Assembly: GCA_009760855.2 (NCBI GenBank) | Contig: WPIO01000022.1 | Span: 2,485,001-2,549,000 of the forward strand | DNA length: 64,000 bases | DNA from: Cristatella mucedo | Lineage: Eukaryota > Bryozoa > Phylactolaemata > Cristatellidae | Direction of reading: 5' to 3' | Shown: positions 1 to 10,421 of the stretch, piece after piece | How positions within the stretch are numbered: position 1 is the stretch's first letter | How the letters are laid out: the number at the start of each line of letters is the position of its first letter | The notes under the pieces: model-generated | The model's input: only the letters and a program-made list of their open reading frames with translations | Told to the model about the DNA's origin: nothing | Databases searched by the model: none | Made by a program: the position numbers and the translations under genes

Positions 1-435
1 TGGTATGTGATAGTACGTTTGCTGTCAGCAGGCATAAACACAAAGGAAATTTCACACGGACCCAGAAAATGCTGTGAAGAACATTTGACTCTATGCTTGT
101 TTAATTTTCTTCAAGTCAAGTGATTTCTGGACTTCAGTCGGGACAGTAAGTTCCAGGCTTTTGGAGTGGAGACCTTAGGGCGTGGTCTCTAAAGGATTTT
201 AGGTTGGCAAGAGGCACAGCTAAAACGACTGGAGTCAGAAGATCAGGTGGCGTTGCCTAGCCTGATTTGGAAGTAGTTCGGATAGGTAAGCTAGAGCCAG
301 AGAATGAAGGAACCTGACAGCGATCGAGAAAGCCCCGAAGATTTTGAGGAGCCAGTGCAGGCCAGTGAGAAAAGGTGTAATGTGGCAATTTTGACGTTAA
401 CGACAGCCAAGCCTGGCTGCCAAGGTTTGATATGT
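1..435 (-). mobile_element. LINE-A remnant, 3' part (antisense)
   Basis: Read on the minus strand, this matches the 3' coding end and 3' untranslated part of the LINE-A copies at 14165-15350 and 30509-31474. The shared blocks are the TCCAGGCTTT and CAGTCGGGA segments and the run corresponding to the reverse-transcriptase C terminus. It is diverged, has no open frame and lies in an intron of the phosphatase gene. Confidence 0.7.
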
Positions 436-690
436 CTGGGCCTGTCTTGAGCAAAGTCTTGTGGTAGTCTTAATGCCGTCAAATTGCAGCCTGCTTAATT
501 CTGTCCTTGGTCCTTTACTGGTTGCATTCTTCTGCCTTGTCGCTGGTCAGTTTTAGCCTGCGGGCGGTGTCTATAGAGAATTTGTATTGCATGCCGCACA
601 TGGGTAGCGTTCATGTCTGTATACTTGTTGCATGTGAAATGCCAAGAATGAGTTTGCATCCATGCGCTGTCTTTGTTACTCTTTTACCAG

Positions 691-1861
691 GAATGGTGCT
701 GATCATTCAGGCCTTTTCATCGCTGCCCTCAATGTTTTGGACCGGCTCAAGGAAGATCAGGAAGTCGACGTCTTCCACACTGTTGAGATGATTAAGATAT
801 TTAGACCGCAATTCGTGTACAGTGAGGTAGGGTGCATGAGGTTGCCATATGCGTGAATGCTTAGTGCAACTTGATCCAGGTGCAAGCACCGAGTGGATCG
901 ACTAGCAAACGATGCTAGTTTCACTCGGCGGCCCGGCAGTGGCAGTGTGGGTGGCACGAAATCACTGTTAAAGTTGGAGGCATGGCAAGATAACCCTAGC
1001 TTGCAATGTAGGCACGGCTTCATAAACACAATTGTAAGAATACTAATTGTAAGCATTTGTATTGAATTGTAAGAATTGTAAGAATAATAATGTCGTTTAT
1101 ATGGCTCCCGCAGAGAACTAAATCTCCTATCCAGGCACTTTTCAACTCGTGCACGAGAATGAAATGTGTGCCACATCCTTTTTTCAATTCGCCAAGATTT
1201 AGTCGTGCCAGGGTTAGCAGCAGCTGGAAGGATGTAGCAGTCTAGCGTGAGATGCCCAGATCCTGCTGCTCGAAATTCCTTGCACGTGGGCTATAGTAAA
1301 CTGTCCTTTCGTGTCCAAATGTAGCATGTCGTACTTGTGAGCTCCCTCTATCCTGTCCTAAAGCCCCCCCCCCGGCAACCCTGCTTGATACTTATGTCTC
1401 GGTTAGTTCGATTGTCAACGTTGTGTGCCATTCTGCAGGCTTCCATAAGAGCACTTTACGTCGGCCTGATCTAGAGAGAGAGAGAGCATCAACTTCAGCT
1501 CTTAGCTCCTCTAGACGGGGATCACAGCAGGCCCGAAAGCTGTCGTGGGCGGTGGGATGACTGCCCGTCATAGCTCACTGTGTACTTCGTAGGAATGTGG
1601 TTTTCGTAGATCTTTACCTACTCGTTGCTGCTCAGCCGTGCTTTAATGCTACCTTATCCTTTAAGAAACCGGTTAATTTTTGGAATTTATCGATTTCTGT
1701 TGCCGAAAAGCTCTCGTGCCAATGAATATGCTGTTGTTTCTCTCATTTAACTATCTGAATTGCTTACGTTTGTTTTTTAGGCTCAATATAACTTTTTATA
1801 TACACTGGCATCTGCTATTCTTGGAAGCTCGGATAACTATTCTAACATCATCGGTGTTTAG
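691..1861 (+). CDS. Receptor-type protein tyrosine phosphatase, last two exons (D2 domain end)
   Basis: Two exons at 691-826 and 1781-1861, joined in phase 0. Acceptors are CTTTTACCAG and TGTTTTTTAG; the donor is GAG/GTAGGG. The first encodes 45 residues starting NGADHSGLF, then DVFHTVEMIKIFRP. This aligns with the C-x5-R loop and following helix of receptor phosphatase D2 domains (PTPRA, PTPRK and CD45 type). The second encodes AQYNFLYTLASAI, the usual (E)QYxFxY helix, then a short tail and TAG. The invariant loop arginine is histidine (DHSG for xRTG), so the domain should lack catalysis, as many D2 domains do, and serve regulation. The protein would be a membrane receptor with cytoplasmic D1 and D2. 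The Cys-containing exon and everything upstream lie before the window. Subtype cannot be fixed. Confidence 0.85.
827..1780 (+). other. Phosphatase intron with LINE-tail scrap
   Basis: A 954-bp intron with no coding signal. At about 1083-1140 it holds an antisense scrap of a LINE-A or SINE-1 3' end (GAGAACTAAATCTCC flanked by a degraded GCGCC). A short GA run lies near 1474-1486. Nothing else was recognised. Confidence 0.5.
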
Positions 1862-2513
1862 GAACATCGCATGTTGTGGCTCTTTTGGACAGCCACGTTC
1901 TTTTATAGCAGCGTATTATGCTGGGTCGTAGATAAACTCACTAAACTCACTGTGATTGTGGCACTGCCAACTCGACTGTTCGCTAGTTACCAAGCATGCC
2001 GTAGAGCCCTCCGAAACATGGTCGTCTATATAGAGGCAATGAAACGCTGGCATCACTTTGCGACTGTGCCTAACTCGTCGATAATTTTCCAAGTTATGCT
2101 GTTGATGCCATGTCAAAACTTTATTCTGCATTACATATCGTTTTCTTTTAAGGTCATAGTTTTTATCAAGCTTACATATCCTTACCGTGCGTCGCAGTTA
2201 TTCGCGATCTGCTGTGCCTGCTTGTGGCAGGGAACGCCAGATCTAATTAAACTTTCGCAACCTTCAGTTCCTTCAGACTTTCATTTTGCTGCACATTCGT
2301 CCACACGGTGTTGTGCTGCTGATCAAGCTGCTTATCAAATCCAATGATCGCTTACTTGTAGCCGGTTTGTAAAAAGGGTGCTCTGTGATGACCTGCTATA
2401 TTGACCCTTTAGGATAGCTTAGTGAAGAAAGAAACAACTCCGTCGCCCCAAATCCTTGTGTCAAAGAGAATGTAGGCTAGGTGTTACGGCAGGAAACAAT
2501 GCTTATAACTTCG
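1862..2513. other. 3' flank of the phosphatase gene, unassigned
   Basis: About 650 bp directly after the phosphatase stop, presumably 3' untranslated region and spacer. An ATTAAA hexamer at 2246-2251 is the only candidate polyadenylation signal seen. No repeat or exon was recognised. Confidence 0.35.
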
Positions 2514-3476
2514 CGTTATGTCTGGCCCAAGATGAAGGCTGAAATTCGGGTTTGGGCAAGAACTTGCCAACACCACCAGCACTCCAAGGTTTTGAGGCAC
2601 ATCGTTCCCGCTAGAGGAGTTTGTAGTCCGGTCGCTTGACTTTTCGAACACGTCCTCGTCGACATTGTCGCCAAGCTAGCTCCATCCGCCTGAGGCTTCC
2701 GGTACTTCCTTACCTCCATGGGTCGCTTCAATAGATCCCGGAGGCCAGTCGCTTGCCGTCATGTCTATTGAGATCTGAGCACATGCCTTTTTAGAAGGCT
2801 GGGTCTCACGATTCGGCACCACGAGGCGGATATCACAACAGACCGCAGTGCTCAGTTTAGCTGCTTGGATCGGTCTTTTTCAGACTCCTCGGCTGCCATC
2901 GAAGTCGGACCACGTATTATCATCCCGAGGCTAATGGCTTTAAAAATACAAGCTGATTTAGCAGCTTCTTTTGTATAGCGACAGAAGAGCCTTTACGGTT
3001 ATCACTACTGCTTGCAGGGGCGATTAAGGATCGCCCACCACAGGATTCGAACCCGTGACTTCGGGACGAAGTCGTTAAAAGCAGCCGCCTTACCTAATGA
3101 GCCATCGCGGCTAGTAGAACGATTTCACTGGCAAATAAAGGTTGCCGCCCGTACCCCTTTCTCGTGCACAGTGGCATCGACAGCTTCCTCTCATCCTCCT
3201 CGGTTTTCGAAGCTCGATGAAAGAGGACATCGGATTTAGCAGCCATCAAGTAATGTACGGCACCGAGCTGCGATAGCTAGGCGAATTTGTTGCCTCTGTT
3301 TCAACCCCGTGCAGAGCTCAATCCGACCACCTTCACCGACCGACTGACATGGAGACGACAGCCTGGCCGACCTCCATCCTAACTCTCGGCGTTCGCAAGG
3401 ACCTCGTTCACTCACGTTTTCGTACGCATCGACAGCATCAGAGGTCCGTTGGACCAACCGTACGCCGGCCTATACT
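2514..3476 (+). mobile_element. Ty3/gypsy integrase remnant, split by SINE-2
   Basis: Decayed retrotransposon integrase on the plus strand with frame changes and stops. In order it reads RYVWPKMKAEIRVWARTC with a QHSKV zinc-finger-like block (from 2514), FEHVLVDIV and FRYFLTSMGRF (near 2640-2725), then AFLEGWVSRFG. TTYYHPEANG follows near 2912-2940, equivalent to the catalytic-core TTAYHPQANG block, and VERFHWQIK resumes at about 3115-3140. A weakened LRLPGEF-like block follows, then THVFVRIDSIRGP with QPYAG near 3415-3470. That is the integrase C terminus typical of gypsy elements in animals. The 173-bp gap between NG and VERFH is a SINE-2 insertion. No LTR, reverse transcriptase or gag was found beside it. 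Confidence 0.8.
2939..3112 (-). mobile_element. SINE-2 (tRNA-headed), inside gypsy integrase
   Basis: On the minus strand a tRNA-like head shows an A box (TGGCTCATTAGGTAAGG) and a B box (GGGTTCGAATCC). A body follows that ends in GGCTCTTCTGTCGCTATAC and a short A-rich stretch. Other copies lie at 13775-13918, 32263-32422, 44490-44650 and 47825-47990. It lacks the LINE-A tail seen in SINE-1. Removing it rejoins the integrase frame. Confidence 0.8.
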
Positions 3477-3488
3477 TATATCTTTGTG

Positions 3489-3497
3489 CGTGCGTGC

Positions 3498-3569
<72 letters not shown>

Positions 3570-3585
3570 TTTAAGGGGCGCTAGG

Positions 3586-3661
<76 letters not shown>
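3489..3661. repeat. Compound microsatellite (TG)n then (TA)n
   Basis: (TG)n runs from about 3489 to 3569. After about 16 bp it is followed by (TA)n from 3586 to 3661, broken once by a GA. The translated Cys/Val and Tyr/Ile runs in this stretch are not genes. Confidence 0.95.
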
Positions 3662-3665
<4 letters not shown>

Positions 3666-3756
3666 TTGTGCTTGGCAATCACATCAGCGAGAGGGATATA
3701 TATAGGACCGGACCTATTTATTTGTCTATATATAAGGATCTTTCATTCACGTCAAC

Positions 3757-3801
3757 ACTCTGGAGTCTCCCACTGAGATAGGACCTGAACCCCAACGTGG
3801 T
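3757..3801 (-). mobile_element. LINE-A scrap
   Basis: A short antisense piece matching the LINE-A segment at about 30375-30420 (shared GATAGGACCTGAACC). Confidence 0.5.
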
Positions 3802-4155
3802 ACTTTCTATGTCATCGATGGCAAAGAAGACGCTGTCGCCATCAGCTGACTTTAAGCCGGCTTATCTCGATGCATCTCAGCGAACCCCAGCTGCACACAG
3901 CGCCCGGCCGCCATTACCGGGAGGATGGGCCTTTGCTGTCCTCGGCCCCAGCCCTTGCACCACGCCGGCAGTGAGTAGATTTAAAGGCCAAGCCACGAGC
4001 GGATCATTTCGCTTCCAAGCTAATCCTTTCCACGTTAGGCATTGCGTCGTTTACCAGTTCCTTTGTCGCTCGAAAGCAGCAAGCTCAGACGAGGCTGGCT
4101 GTAGCGGTCAGCAACAGCCTGCCTTGTAAGTGAGCCATGTCGAGGCCGTTTCCCC

Positions 4156-4268
4156 ACATGTATTTGTATTTGATGACCGATGTCGTGGGCTCGAGCTCCG
4201 TAGTATATGTGAGGCACCCGAATAGAGATTAAATTCTTGAAGGGCGCTATAAAAACGATTTATATTAT
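4156..4268 (+). mobile_element. SINE-1, 5'-damaged
   Basis: It shows the second promoter box region (GTCGTGGGCTCGAGC), then the shared tail GAATAGAGATTAAATTCTTG and GGGCGCTATA. The first box and tRNA 5' end are missing or altered. Confidence 0.65.
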
Positions 4269-6349
4269 GTCTCCCTTCGCCTGCAGTAGTGTTTTGGTCA
4301 GCAACGACCCATTTCACCGGAGCCATGCCGAGACCGGCGCCACACCCTCCTCGCCTTTGCCATCCTTGGTTGCTGCGAGCAGTTCGAGTGGGACGGGGGC
4401 CATCAGTGGGCAAACGATTTCGTACCGCGTACTGGGAAGCAGCTTCCTGTATGGCACAAAGGCAGCAGGATTCCGACAGTCATCTCTCCTGACAGGGATT
4501 TAAGGACCACCATTTTCAGGCGACACTCGGACACACGCATGCGAAGCCAGAGCGCTCTATGCCGCTTACTCCAAGTAAATGCATGTACTGAGCTCAACAA
4601 AGGTTCCACCGACCCAACTAAAGGTGTGGCTCGTTAGTGCCTGCTACGCAAGAGGCGAACCGGCAGCAACAGTCGTGCTAAATGAGGATGCCGCATTGCC
4701 AGAAAGGAAAAATATGTGCTGTACGCACGAAGTCGTTCAATCCACGGCTTCCAAAACAAAAGAAGGGATACGTGCATTAGCTTACTCAAGCCGGGCTTGC
4801 AGTAATCTCTTGTTCAATCCTGCATACTTTCAGCCACCTCAGGAGCTCCAAGTAGCAGTCGGCCACCAGAGCCAACGATGTGTATAATGGTGGCGCTGAC
4901 TGCAAGCTTGCTCCACTTCAGATTGGCGAAGTCATGCTTTGCTCCTCTCATCTGCAGTCGATGCATCTCAGTACCCGTATGCACCCGTTACCCGTACGCA
5001 CCTGGCTCCATCTCGATATCGCACGAAAATGCCCCCTCCCGATACCACTGCGTAGGGAAAGTCCTTGTGGAACATCTATCGACTAGCTTAAGAGGATGCC
5101 TTAAAAAGACGTGTTCATGAGCACACCTCGCAATAGGCAGTCGTGCCAACCTGTTGTTTGTGCGAGCAGTCGCGAACAGTAAAAGATAGAACGTCAATAC
5201 AGCAGGCAGTGTATTAACGAACGCTTGGAGCGATGCGAACGCCCATGACCGCCATGACTCATCCTTGTCCCGGAGAATCTGACGTATGCAGCCTCATCAT
5301 GAGTCGAGACAATAAGGCGTTTCTTTATCTTTTCTGGCAAAGCTGTATCAGATAAGTCGAGCACGGCTTTTCGACGTTGTGGTTTCGTTTAATTGATGAC
5401 ACTGCCCCAGGTCGTTGTACGGATGGGCTGCGCCACTCGATGCGGTAGTCAGTCGGGACGTGCTATTGGTGATTGCTATGACAGGGGAGTCGGGGGCACT
5501 CCAGTGGGCGAGAGGGGCGAGAAGAGCCGTGCTTCACCCTGCTCTCTGAGAGTGGTGAAATAAACCGGCGGTGGTGCTCGTCGGCTAGCGTTCTGTGCTG
5601 TTCGCTAAGATAACTCAAGCTACAGACATTATTCCAATATTCACCATTTTATTGGCAAGACCGAATTCAAGGCAGAGCAAAGACTAGTAACTTTTACCAG
5701 GATCTTGTCTCAGGATCGACAAGCTCGAGGGCAACAACTATCTTGAGCTCTAATAAAAACGTATCGTCCAGTTGCAGGGAGACTCCTCATCGCAACAGTC
5801 CGAAGCTTAACACGTGCTGCTGCTTTCTCGCACTGCTGCCGATGCTCTGTAATGCTGCTGTTGCTTCGTAATGGCGGAGTGCAAGGCCTCATGCTGCTGT
5901 CTTCAGTGCTCCTTGCCTTTACGAAGGGCTGCTCCGTTGCTCAGTAAGTGCGTGCACGTGGGCGGACCGTCGCTAGAGGCAGGGCTGCCATTGAGAATTA
6001 GGCCGGCATCACGGAAATCCTGCGGTCAGTCCCCCCCCCACTCCCGTAGCACAATCATGCGATCCTAGGCTCCAGATGACGAGCCCTGTTTGGCAGACAA
6101 GTTCGGATGGACTTAGGTTCCAAATTAGTTTCCTAATACTTTCTCGTGAAATTCGCCTTAATGCTTAATGTTCAATAGTAGATAAGCACACGTAAGGATG
6201 CACGCCGAGCGTTTTTATCGATTGATATTAAGACACAATCAGGCGATTGACTATTTTTTCCGACCCCGTAGGAGAGAGAAGAACAAGAGGTCCGATCTAA
6301 CTAAAAGGCAGGCAGAGAAGGGTGCTTTCGTTTAGCTCAAGCGGAGGTT
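4269..6349. other. Spacer without recognised genes
   Basis: About 2.1 kb with only short, unconvincing open frames. A GAAATAAACC hexamer context at about 5557 followed by a CT-rich stretch could be the R/U5 part of an old LTR, but no TG/CA ends, duplication or partner LTR were found. Nothing else was recognised. Confidence 0.3.
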
Positions 6350-6535
6350 GGGCCGTGATAGGTCCAGAGGTAAGGTTCGCGCTTGCCCTTCCCGACCTAG
6401 GTCGTGGATTCAAATCCGGTGGGCAATCTTTTACTGCCAACTGCAGCCGGGGGGATGATTGCCGAAAATTTAAAGTGCCTAGAAAGAGATTGAGTTCTCT
6501 GAAGACGCTTTATCAAGAATATTATTACTATCATA
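6350..6535 (+). mobile_element. SINE-3: tRNA-like head with LINE-A tail
   Basis: The tRNA-like head has an A box near 6355-6375 (TGATAGGTCCAGAGGTAAGG) and a B box near 6408-6420 (GGATTCAAATCC). After a short body it ends in AAAGTGCCTAGAAAGAGATT, GAGTTCTCTGAAGACGC and a TTATTA tail. This tail is almost identical to the LINE-A 3' end. The head differs from those of SINE-1 and SINE-2. Confidence 0.75.
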
Positions 6536-6581
6536 GCTGTTAACTGCTCTTCTGCCGCGATAAACAAATGAGACTGTTAAA

Positions 6582-6586
6582 TATGG

Positions 6587-6623
<37 letters not shown>
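6582..6623. repeat. (AT)n microsatellite
   Basis: Pure alternating AT tract. Confidence 0.9.
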
Positions 6624-6626
<3 letters not shown>

Positions 6627-6839
6627 GAGGTGTGCGTCTGCCACGAAAAGATGGATGTGGATTCCGGTGTATCTGACCTTCAGAGGGATTGACCTCACAG
6701 CTGACGAGAAATTGGGTAGCGAGCCATTTGCTACGTTACTGCCATCCTAGGGGGTAAGTTTGGAGGTAGTTTGAACTTAGCCGCGACTCAAAAAGCAGTT
6801 GAGAACAGGCAAAGACATCGTACAGAGCGTAAAAGAGAG

Positions 6840-8028
6840 GAGAGAGGATCGTCTGAGGAGGGTACCTCAGGGCTCCGTGCTAGGTCCGCTTCTTTACACG
6901 GTTTATACTCTCCCCCTGGCTGATGTGATTACCAAGCACAATCTAGGCTTTCACTTCTATGCGGATGACACTCAGTTGTACATTTACTTTGATTCCTCCC
7001 AGCCTTCGAGCACCTCGAATTCTCTCAACTCACTTGCTGCATGCATTGATGACATCCACACATGGATGGCAGCAAGTTTTCTAAAACTAAGCGATGATAA
7101 AACTAACTTACTAGTTATGAGCAAACCCAGTCTTATTCAGAAATTGGAAAGGCTGATGCTCAAAATTGGCTCTGCCAGCATATCTCCTGTTGAATCAGCT
7201 CGAAATCTAGGTGTCATGTTCCAAAATGACCTCTCGTTAGACGTCCACATCAGCTCCACAGTCAAATCTGCCTTCTTTCAGCTACATAATATTCCTAAAA
7301 TTCGGGCTTGTTTAGATAAGGATACCACGTCCAAGTTGGTCCATGCATTCGTGACATCCCGTCTTGACTTCTGTAACTCACTGCATTCTGGCCTACCGGC
7401 ATGTGCAATCAGGCGATTGCAGCTGGTGCAAAACTCTGCCGCTAGGCTTGTCTGTCGTGAGCGTCGCAGTTGCTACATCACTCCACTTCTCACCGACCTG
7501 CACTGGCTACCAGTCAAGCAATGGATCGACTTCAAGGTTTTGTCACTCACTTTTAGGTCACTTCATTCTTTGGCCCCAGCCTATCTTTCAGATCTAATCC
7601 CCCAGCAGGCCAAGCATCGTACCACCTGCTTTTCGGAATCCGACAGTTTACAAATACCTCGTACAAACCTCAAATCCCATGGAGACAGTGCATTTAGTTC
7701 GTATGCTCCCAAAGCCTGGAACTCCCGACCTGCGTCAGAACATCCCCTGACCTGACTACATTTAAAAACAACTTAAAAACACACCGATTTAGGACAGCAT
7801 TTAGTGGGTGATTCGTCCTTCGTTGCTTATGCGTGCTGACACTGTGCATGCTGCCACTAACCACATTTGCATACTGACCTTGTGCAAGTCACCCCTAACC
7901 ATGGTATTCATGTTTTTGATCAAGCATGATATTACTCACCATCAACTGCGTTTCCCTTTGCAGCAAATGTAAGCACCTAGAGAGGGATTGAGTTCTCTGA
8001 GGGCGCTTTATCAAGTGCATTATTATTA
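6840..8028 (+). mobile_element. LINE-A, 5'-truncated reverse transcriptase and 3' end
   Basis: The open stretch up to 7755 covers the second half of the reverse transcriptase: [20 protein letters not shown], the YADD active site at 6958-6969, [62 protein letters not shown] and a KAWNS block. This is the order of L2/CR1-type non-LTR elements. Endonuclease and N-terminal fingers are missing. The 3' end has the family stem-loop (CCTAGAGAGGGATTGAGTTC...GGGCGC) and a TTATTATTA tail. It looks fairly young but cannot move on its own. Confidence 0.9.
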
Positions 8029-8733
8029 TGTCTGTCCAGCCGGGACAGCGGGAGAGAAAAAAATTTCATTTCACAGTTATCACCCACTCAAAGAAAGCGA
8101 CGTCATTTCTCATTCAAGCAAGAAGGAGTCAGATTTGATTTGCACTCAAGTATTATTCAGTAGCGAGTGGACGTCTGTAATGTGATACGGCCGTGTGGGG
8201 TCAACCGGCTGGGCCAAGACTGCCCTTTGACTTAGGGCAGGATCAATGATATTTTCCATCTTGGAACATAATGGGGCGGAGCACGTGTGACGGTATGTGG
8301 TATCCAGCGGTGAGTGTTCCCCTTTCTCAGTTATCTCATCCCAAAAAATGGAGGACTGGCATTCCTGGACAACGGAGCCAACCACAGAAGGCCACGAGGA
8401 ACTGACTACCGAGCCTGGAAGCTGAGAGTTAGTTTTTAGCACAGTGGATTGCGTGTTCCCACATGTTATGTTTTTCATTATGCCCCCTAGTTTTGAGCCC
8501 TTTACGAGCCAAGGCTGTGCACAATAATATTGTTATTGTATTTAATTTTTTATATTCAACCATAAATACATTGCAATATTTAATTCTAAAATACAATATA
8601 ATGCAATGTCTAATTCCAAAATACAATATATTGCAATAATCAATCCAAAATATACAATATATTGTAATATTGTATCCCACCAATCCAATATATTGCACAT
8701 TGTGTGTTGCAATGTTTTTCTCTGTGCTTTCAG
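8029..8733. repeat. Spacer with AT-rich minisatellite
   Basis: At 8540-8706, irregular units built around AAAATACAATATATTGCAAT repeat several times. The rest (8029-8540) shows no clear gene. It may hold upstream exons of the gene that follows, but none could be supported. Confidence 0.6.
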
Positions 8734-9321
8734 AAATAATCTTTACATTCCTGTTCGTTCTCTTCGTTATCATTTGCAGTCTCTGAGACTTTTTCATTCA
8801 CTTGCAGTGCGATCAGAGCCAAGTTCTACAGTGACTCGTTTTATTCAGAAAAGCAGTGCCTCCAACGTTCTGGGTTGCAAACTACGCCGGTAAGGACAAA
8901 CACTCGCTTCGTTATGTAGAAAAGTCTCTCCACCTCATTTGATGTTTGAAGCAAGAAGCGAGGGCTGATGTACGTTGCTGTACTTTGCTTTCTTCTTTTC
9001 AGCACTCAGCTTTCGCTTGAGTGCTCGCTCAGCAAAAGACGATTAAAAGCATCATCATCGGCAGCCGGATTTCCGCGTCCGGAGATACAGGCAGCAATAA
9101 TTGTTCAACAGTACATTTTTCATGAATTGTCAGAATGTTCTCCTTGGTTTTTGTATCTAGAAGATGACCGCTTCCAAATCTTTGCTGTTTATGATATCTG
9201 CATCGTTGCCAACATAGTGGTGGATGACTTTAGGTATGAGTCAATGATCGATTGGAATAAAACATCCGATTCTTCCATGGACATGTCGCGCCGCTGCAGC
9301 GCTATACTATATATCTATATA

Positions 9322-9370
<49 letters not shown>

Positions 9371-9747
9371 TTATACTGTCAAGCAATCCAGTACAATATA
9401 TTGATACTGTCAAGCAATCCAGTACAATATATTGGTACGGTCACCCAAATCAGCACAATGTATTGTAGCCAATATATTACAGTATATTGTATCTACAATG
9501 TATTTTTTTGCAGCCTTTCTACGAGCTGAGCCGTGCTCCGTATGTGTTTCGTAACATGTACCTCTGGTGAAGTGACTAGTACTCCGAGACAGAAGCTGTT
9601 GCCATCAAGATTGCTTCTGTACGAGGGCTTTCCATCCGCATTCGTAAACGCATACATCATAGTTATTCCATGTTCCACTGTAGATCTATACACACACACA
9701 CGCGCACGCACACACACACACACACACACACATTCTCTCTCTCTCTA

Positions 9748-9813
<66 letters not shown>

Positions 9814-10421
9814 GTTTTCTTTTAGCGCTCCGGAGCGGTTTACACGACGGCTACCGCACATCAGTATATACGCTCGCTCGCTTTCGTGGTCTGCGTATAA
9901 TATAATGCTGCCGTCGTCATAACAACCTCCACTTATCTGTGGGAGCAGTGTCCATCTTCGTCGCGCCGCCGCCGCCATCGCGTGCACGAGCCCCTACGAT
10001 GCTACATTGCTTAATCGACATCTTCGCCACGACCATTTAAGTCATTAAATAAATATATAAATTAAAATTTATTTGTATAGCGCTCCAAGAGAACTTAATC
10101 TCTGTTCAGGCGCTTCACATATGCCTCGGCGCTTGAGTCCACGGCCTCAGAAAGACCTTGGTCGAGGCGAGCACCTTGACCGCTGAACCATTTCAGCTCG
10201 GCAGAGCTTTGATTCAAGTTTGCATTTGTCTTACCTCTCATTTGGCGATTGCTGTTGATTACGTGCAAACTATCGCATGTAATGCAAAAAGCACTCTCAG
10301 GATTAATGTTGTTAATCCGTTGCAATTGATCGATCTCGTTGTTCAGGCGTTGACTGATATTCGAACAGCTGGCTATGATGATCTCTTAACAAAGATGCAG
10401 AAAGTTCTGTTCGAATTATAA
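8734..10421 (+). CDS. Unrecognised protein, three 3' exons
   Basis: Exons at 8734-8889 (156 nt), 9003-9233 (231 nt) and 10301-10421 (121 nt), ending in TAA. Acceptors are TCTGTGCTTTCAG, TTCTTCTTTTCAG and a weaker CACTCTCAG; donors are CG/GTAAGG and AG/GTATGA. All joins are phase 2 and rejoin cleanly, giving 51 + 1 + 76 + 1 + 39 residues. The translation is non-repetitive and protein-like: RYHLQSLRLFHSLAVRSEP, then FPRPEIQAAIIVQQYIFHEL and DRFQIFAVYDICIVANIVV, ending NPLQLIDLVVQALTDI...KVLFEL. It looks helical, with hydrophobic heptad-like spacing and no signal peptide or zinc motif. I do not recognise the family. The 5' exons are missing. Acceptor 10291/10292 is an equally in-phase alternative for the last exon. 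The intron at 9234-10300 is filled with microsatellites and a SINE-1. Confidence 0.7.
9303..9466. repeat. (AT)n followed by a 31-bp tandem repeat
   Basis: An AT tract at about 9303-9366 is followed by three copies (9374-9404, 9405-9435, 9436-9466) of a 31-bp unit starting TACTGTCAAGCAATCCAGTA. The third copy is diverged. The unit shares the CAATATATTG core with the minisatellite at 8540-8706, about 0.8 kb away. Confidence 0.8.
9691..9809. repeat. Compound (CA)n(CT)n(AT)n microsatellite
   Basis: CA, CT and AT dinucleotide runs in succession, inside the last intron of the unrecognised gene. Confidence 0.9.
10066..10203 (-). mobile_element. SINE-1 copy
   Basis: On the minus strand: a tRNA-like head (TTCAGCGGTCAAGGTGC A box; a CGTGGACTCAAGCGC B-box equivalent), the linker GGCATATGTGAAGCGCCTGA, then the tail AGAGATTAAGTTCTCTTGG and AGCGCTATACAAATAAA. 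Similar copies lie at 11690, 27925, 39085, 52513, 54857, 58858 and 62487. Confidence 0.85.

Noticed and set aside
2516-2731. Minus-strand frame with an acidic stretch
   Set aside because: It is the antisense shadow of the gypsy integrase, which has clear family motifs on the plus strand.
3349-3705. 118-codon frame with Cys/Val and Tyr/Ile runs
   Set aside because: It crosses the gypsy integrase end in the wrong frame and then (TG)n and (TA)n repeats.
5400-5700. LTR of the gypsy element
   Set aside because: An AATAAA-like site with a CT-rich tail is present, but no TG/CA ends, target duplication or second copy was found.
6350-6430. tRNA gene
   Set aside because: The A and B boxes are tRNA-like, but the sequence does not fold as a full cloverleaf by eye and is followed by a LINE tail; it is a SINE. 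The same holds for all SINE-1 and SINE-2 heads.
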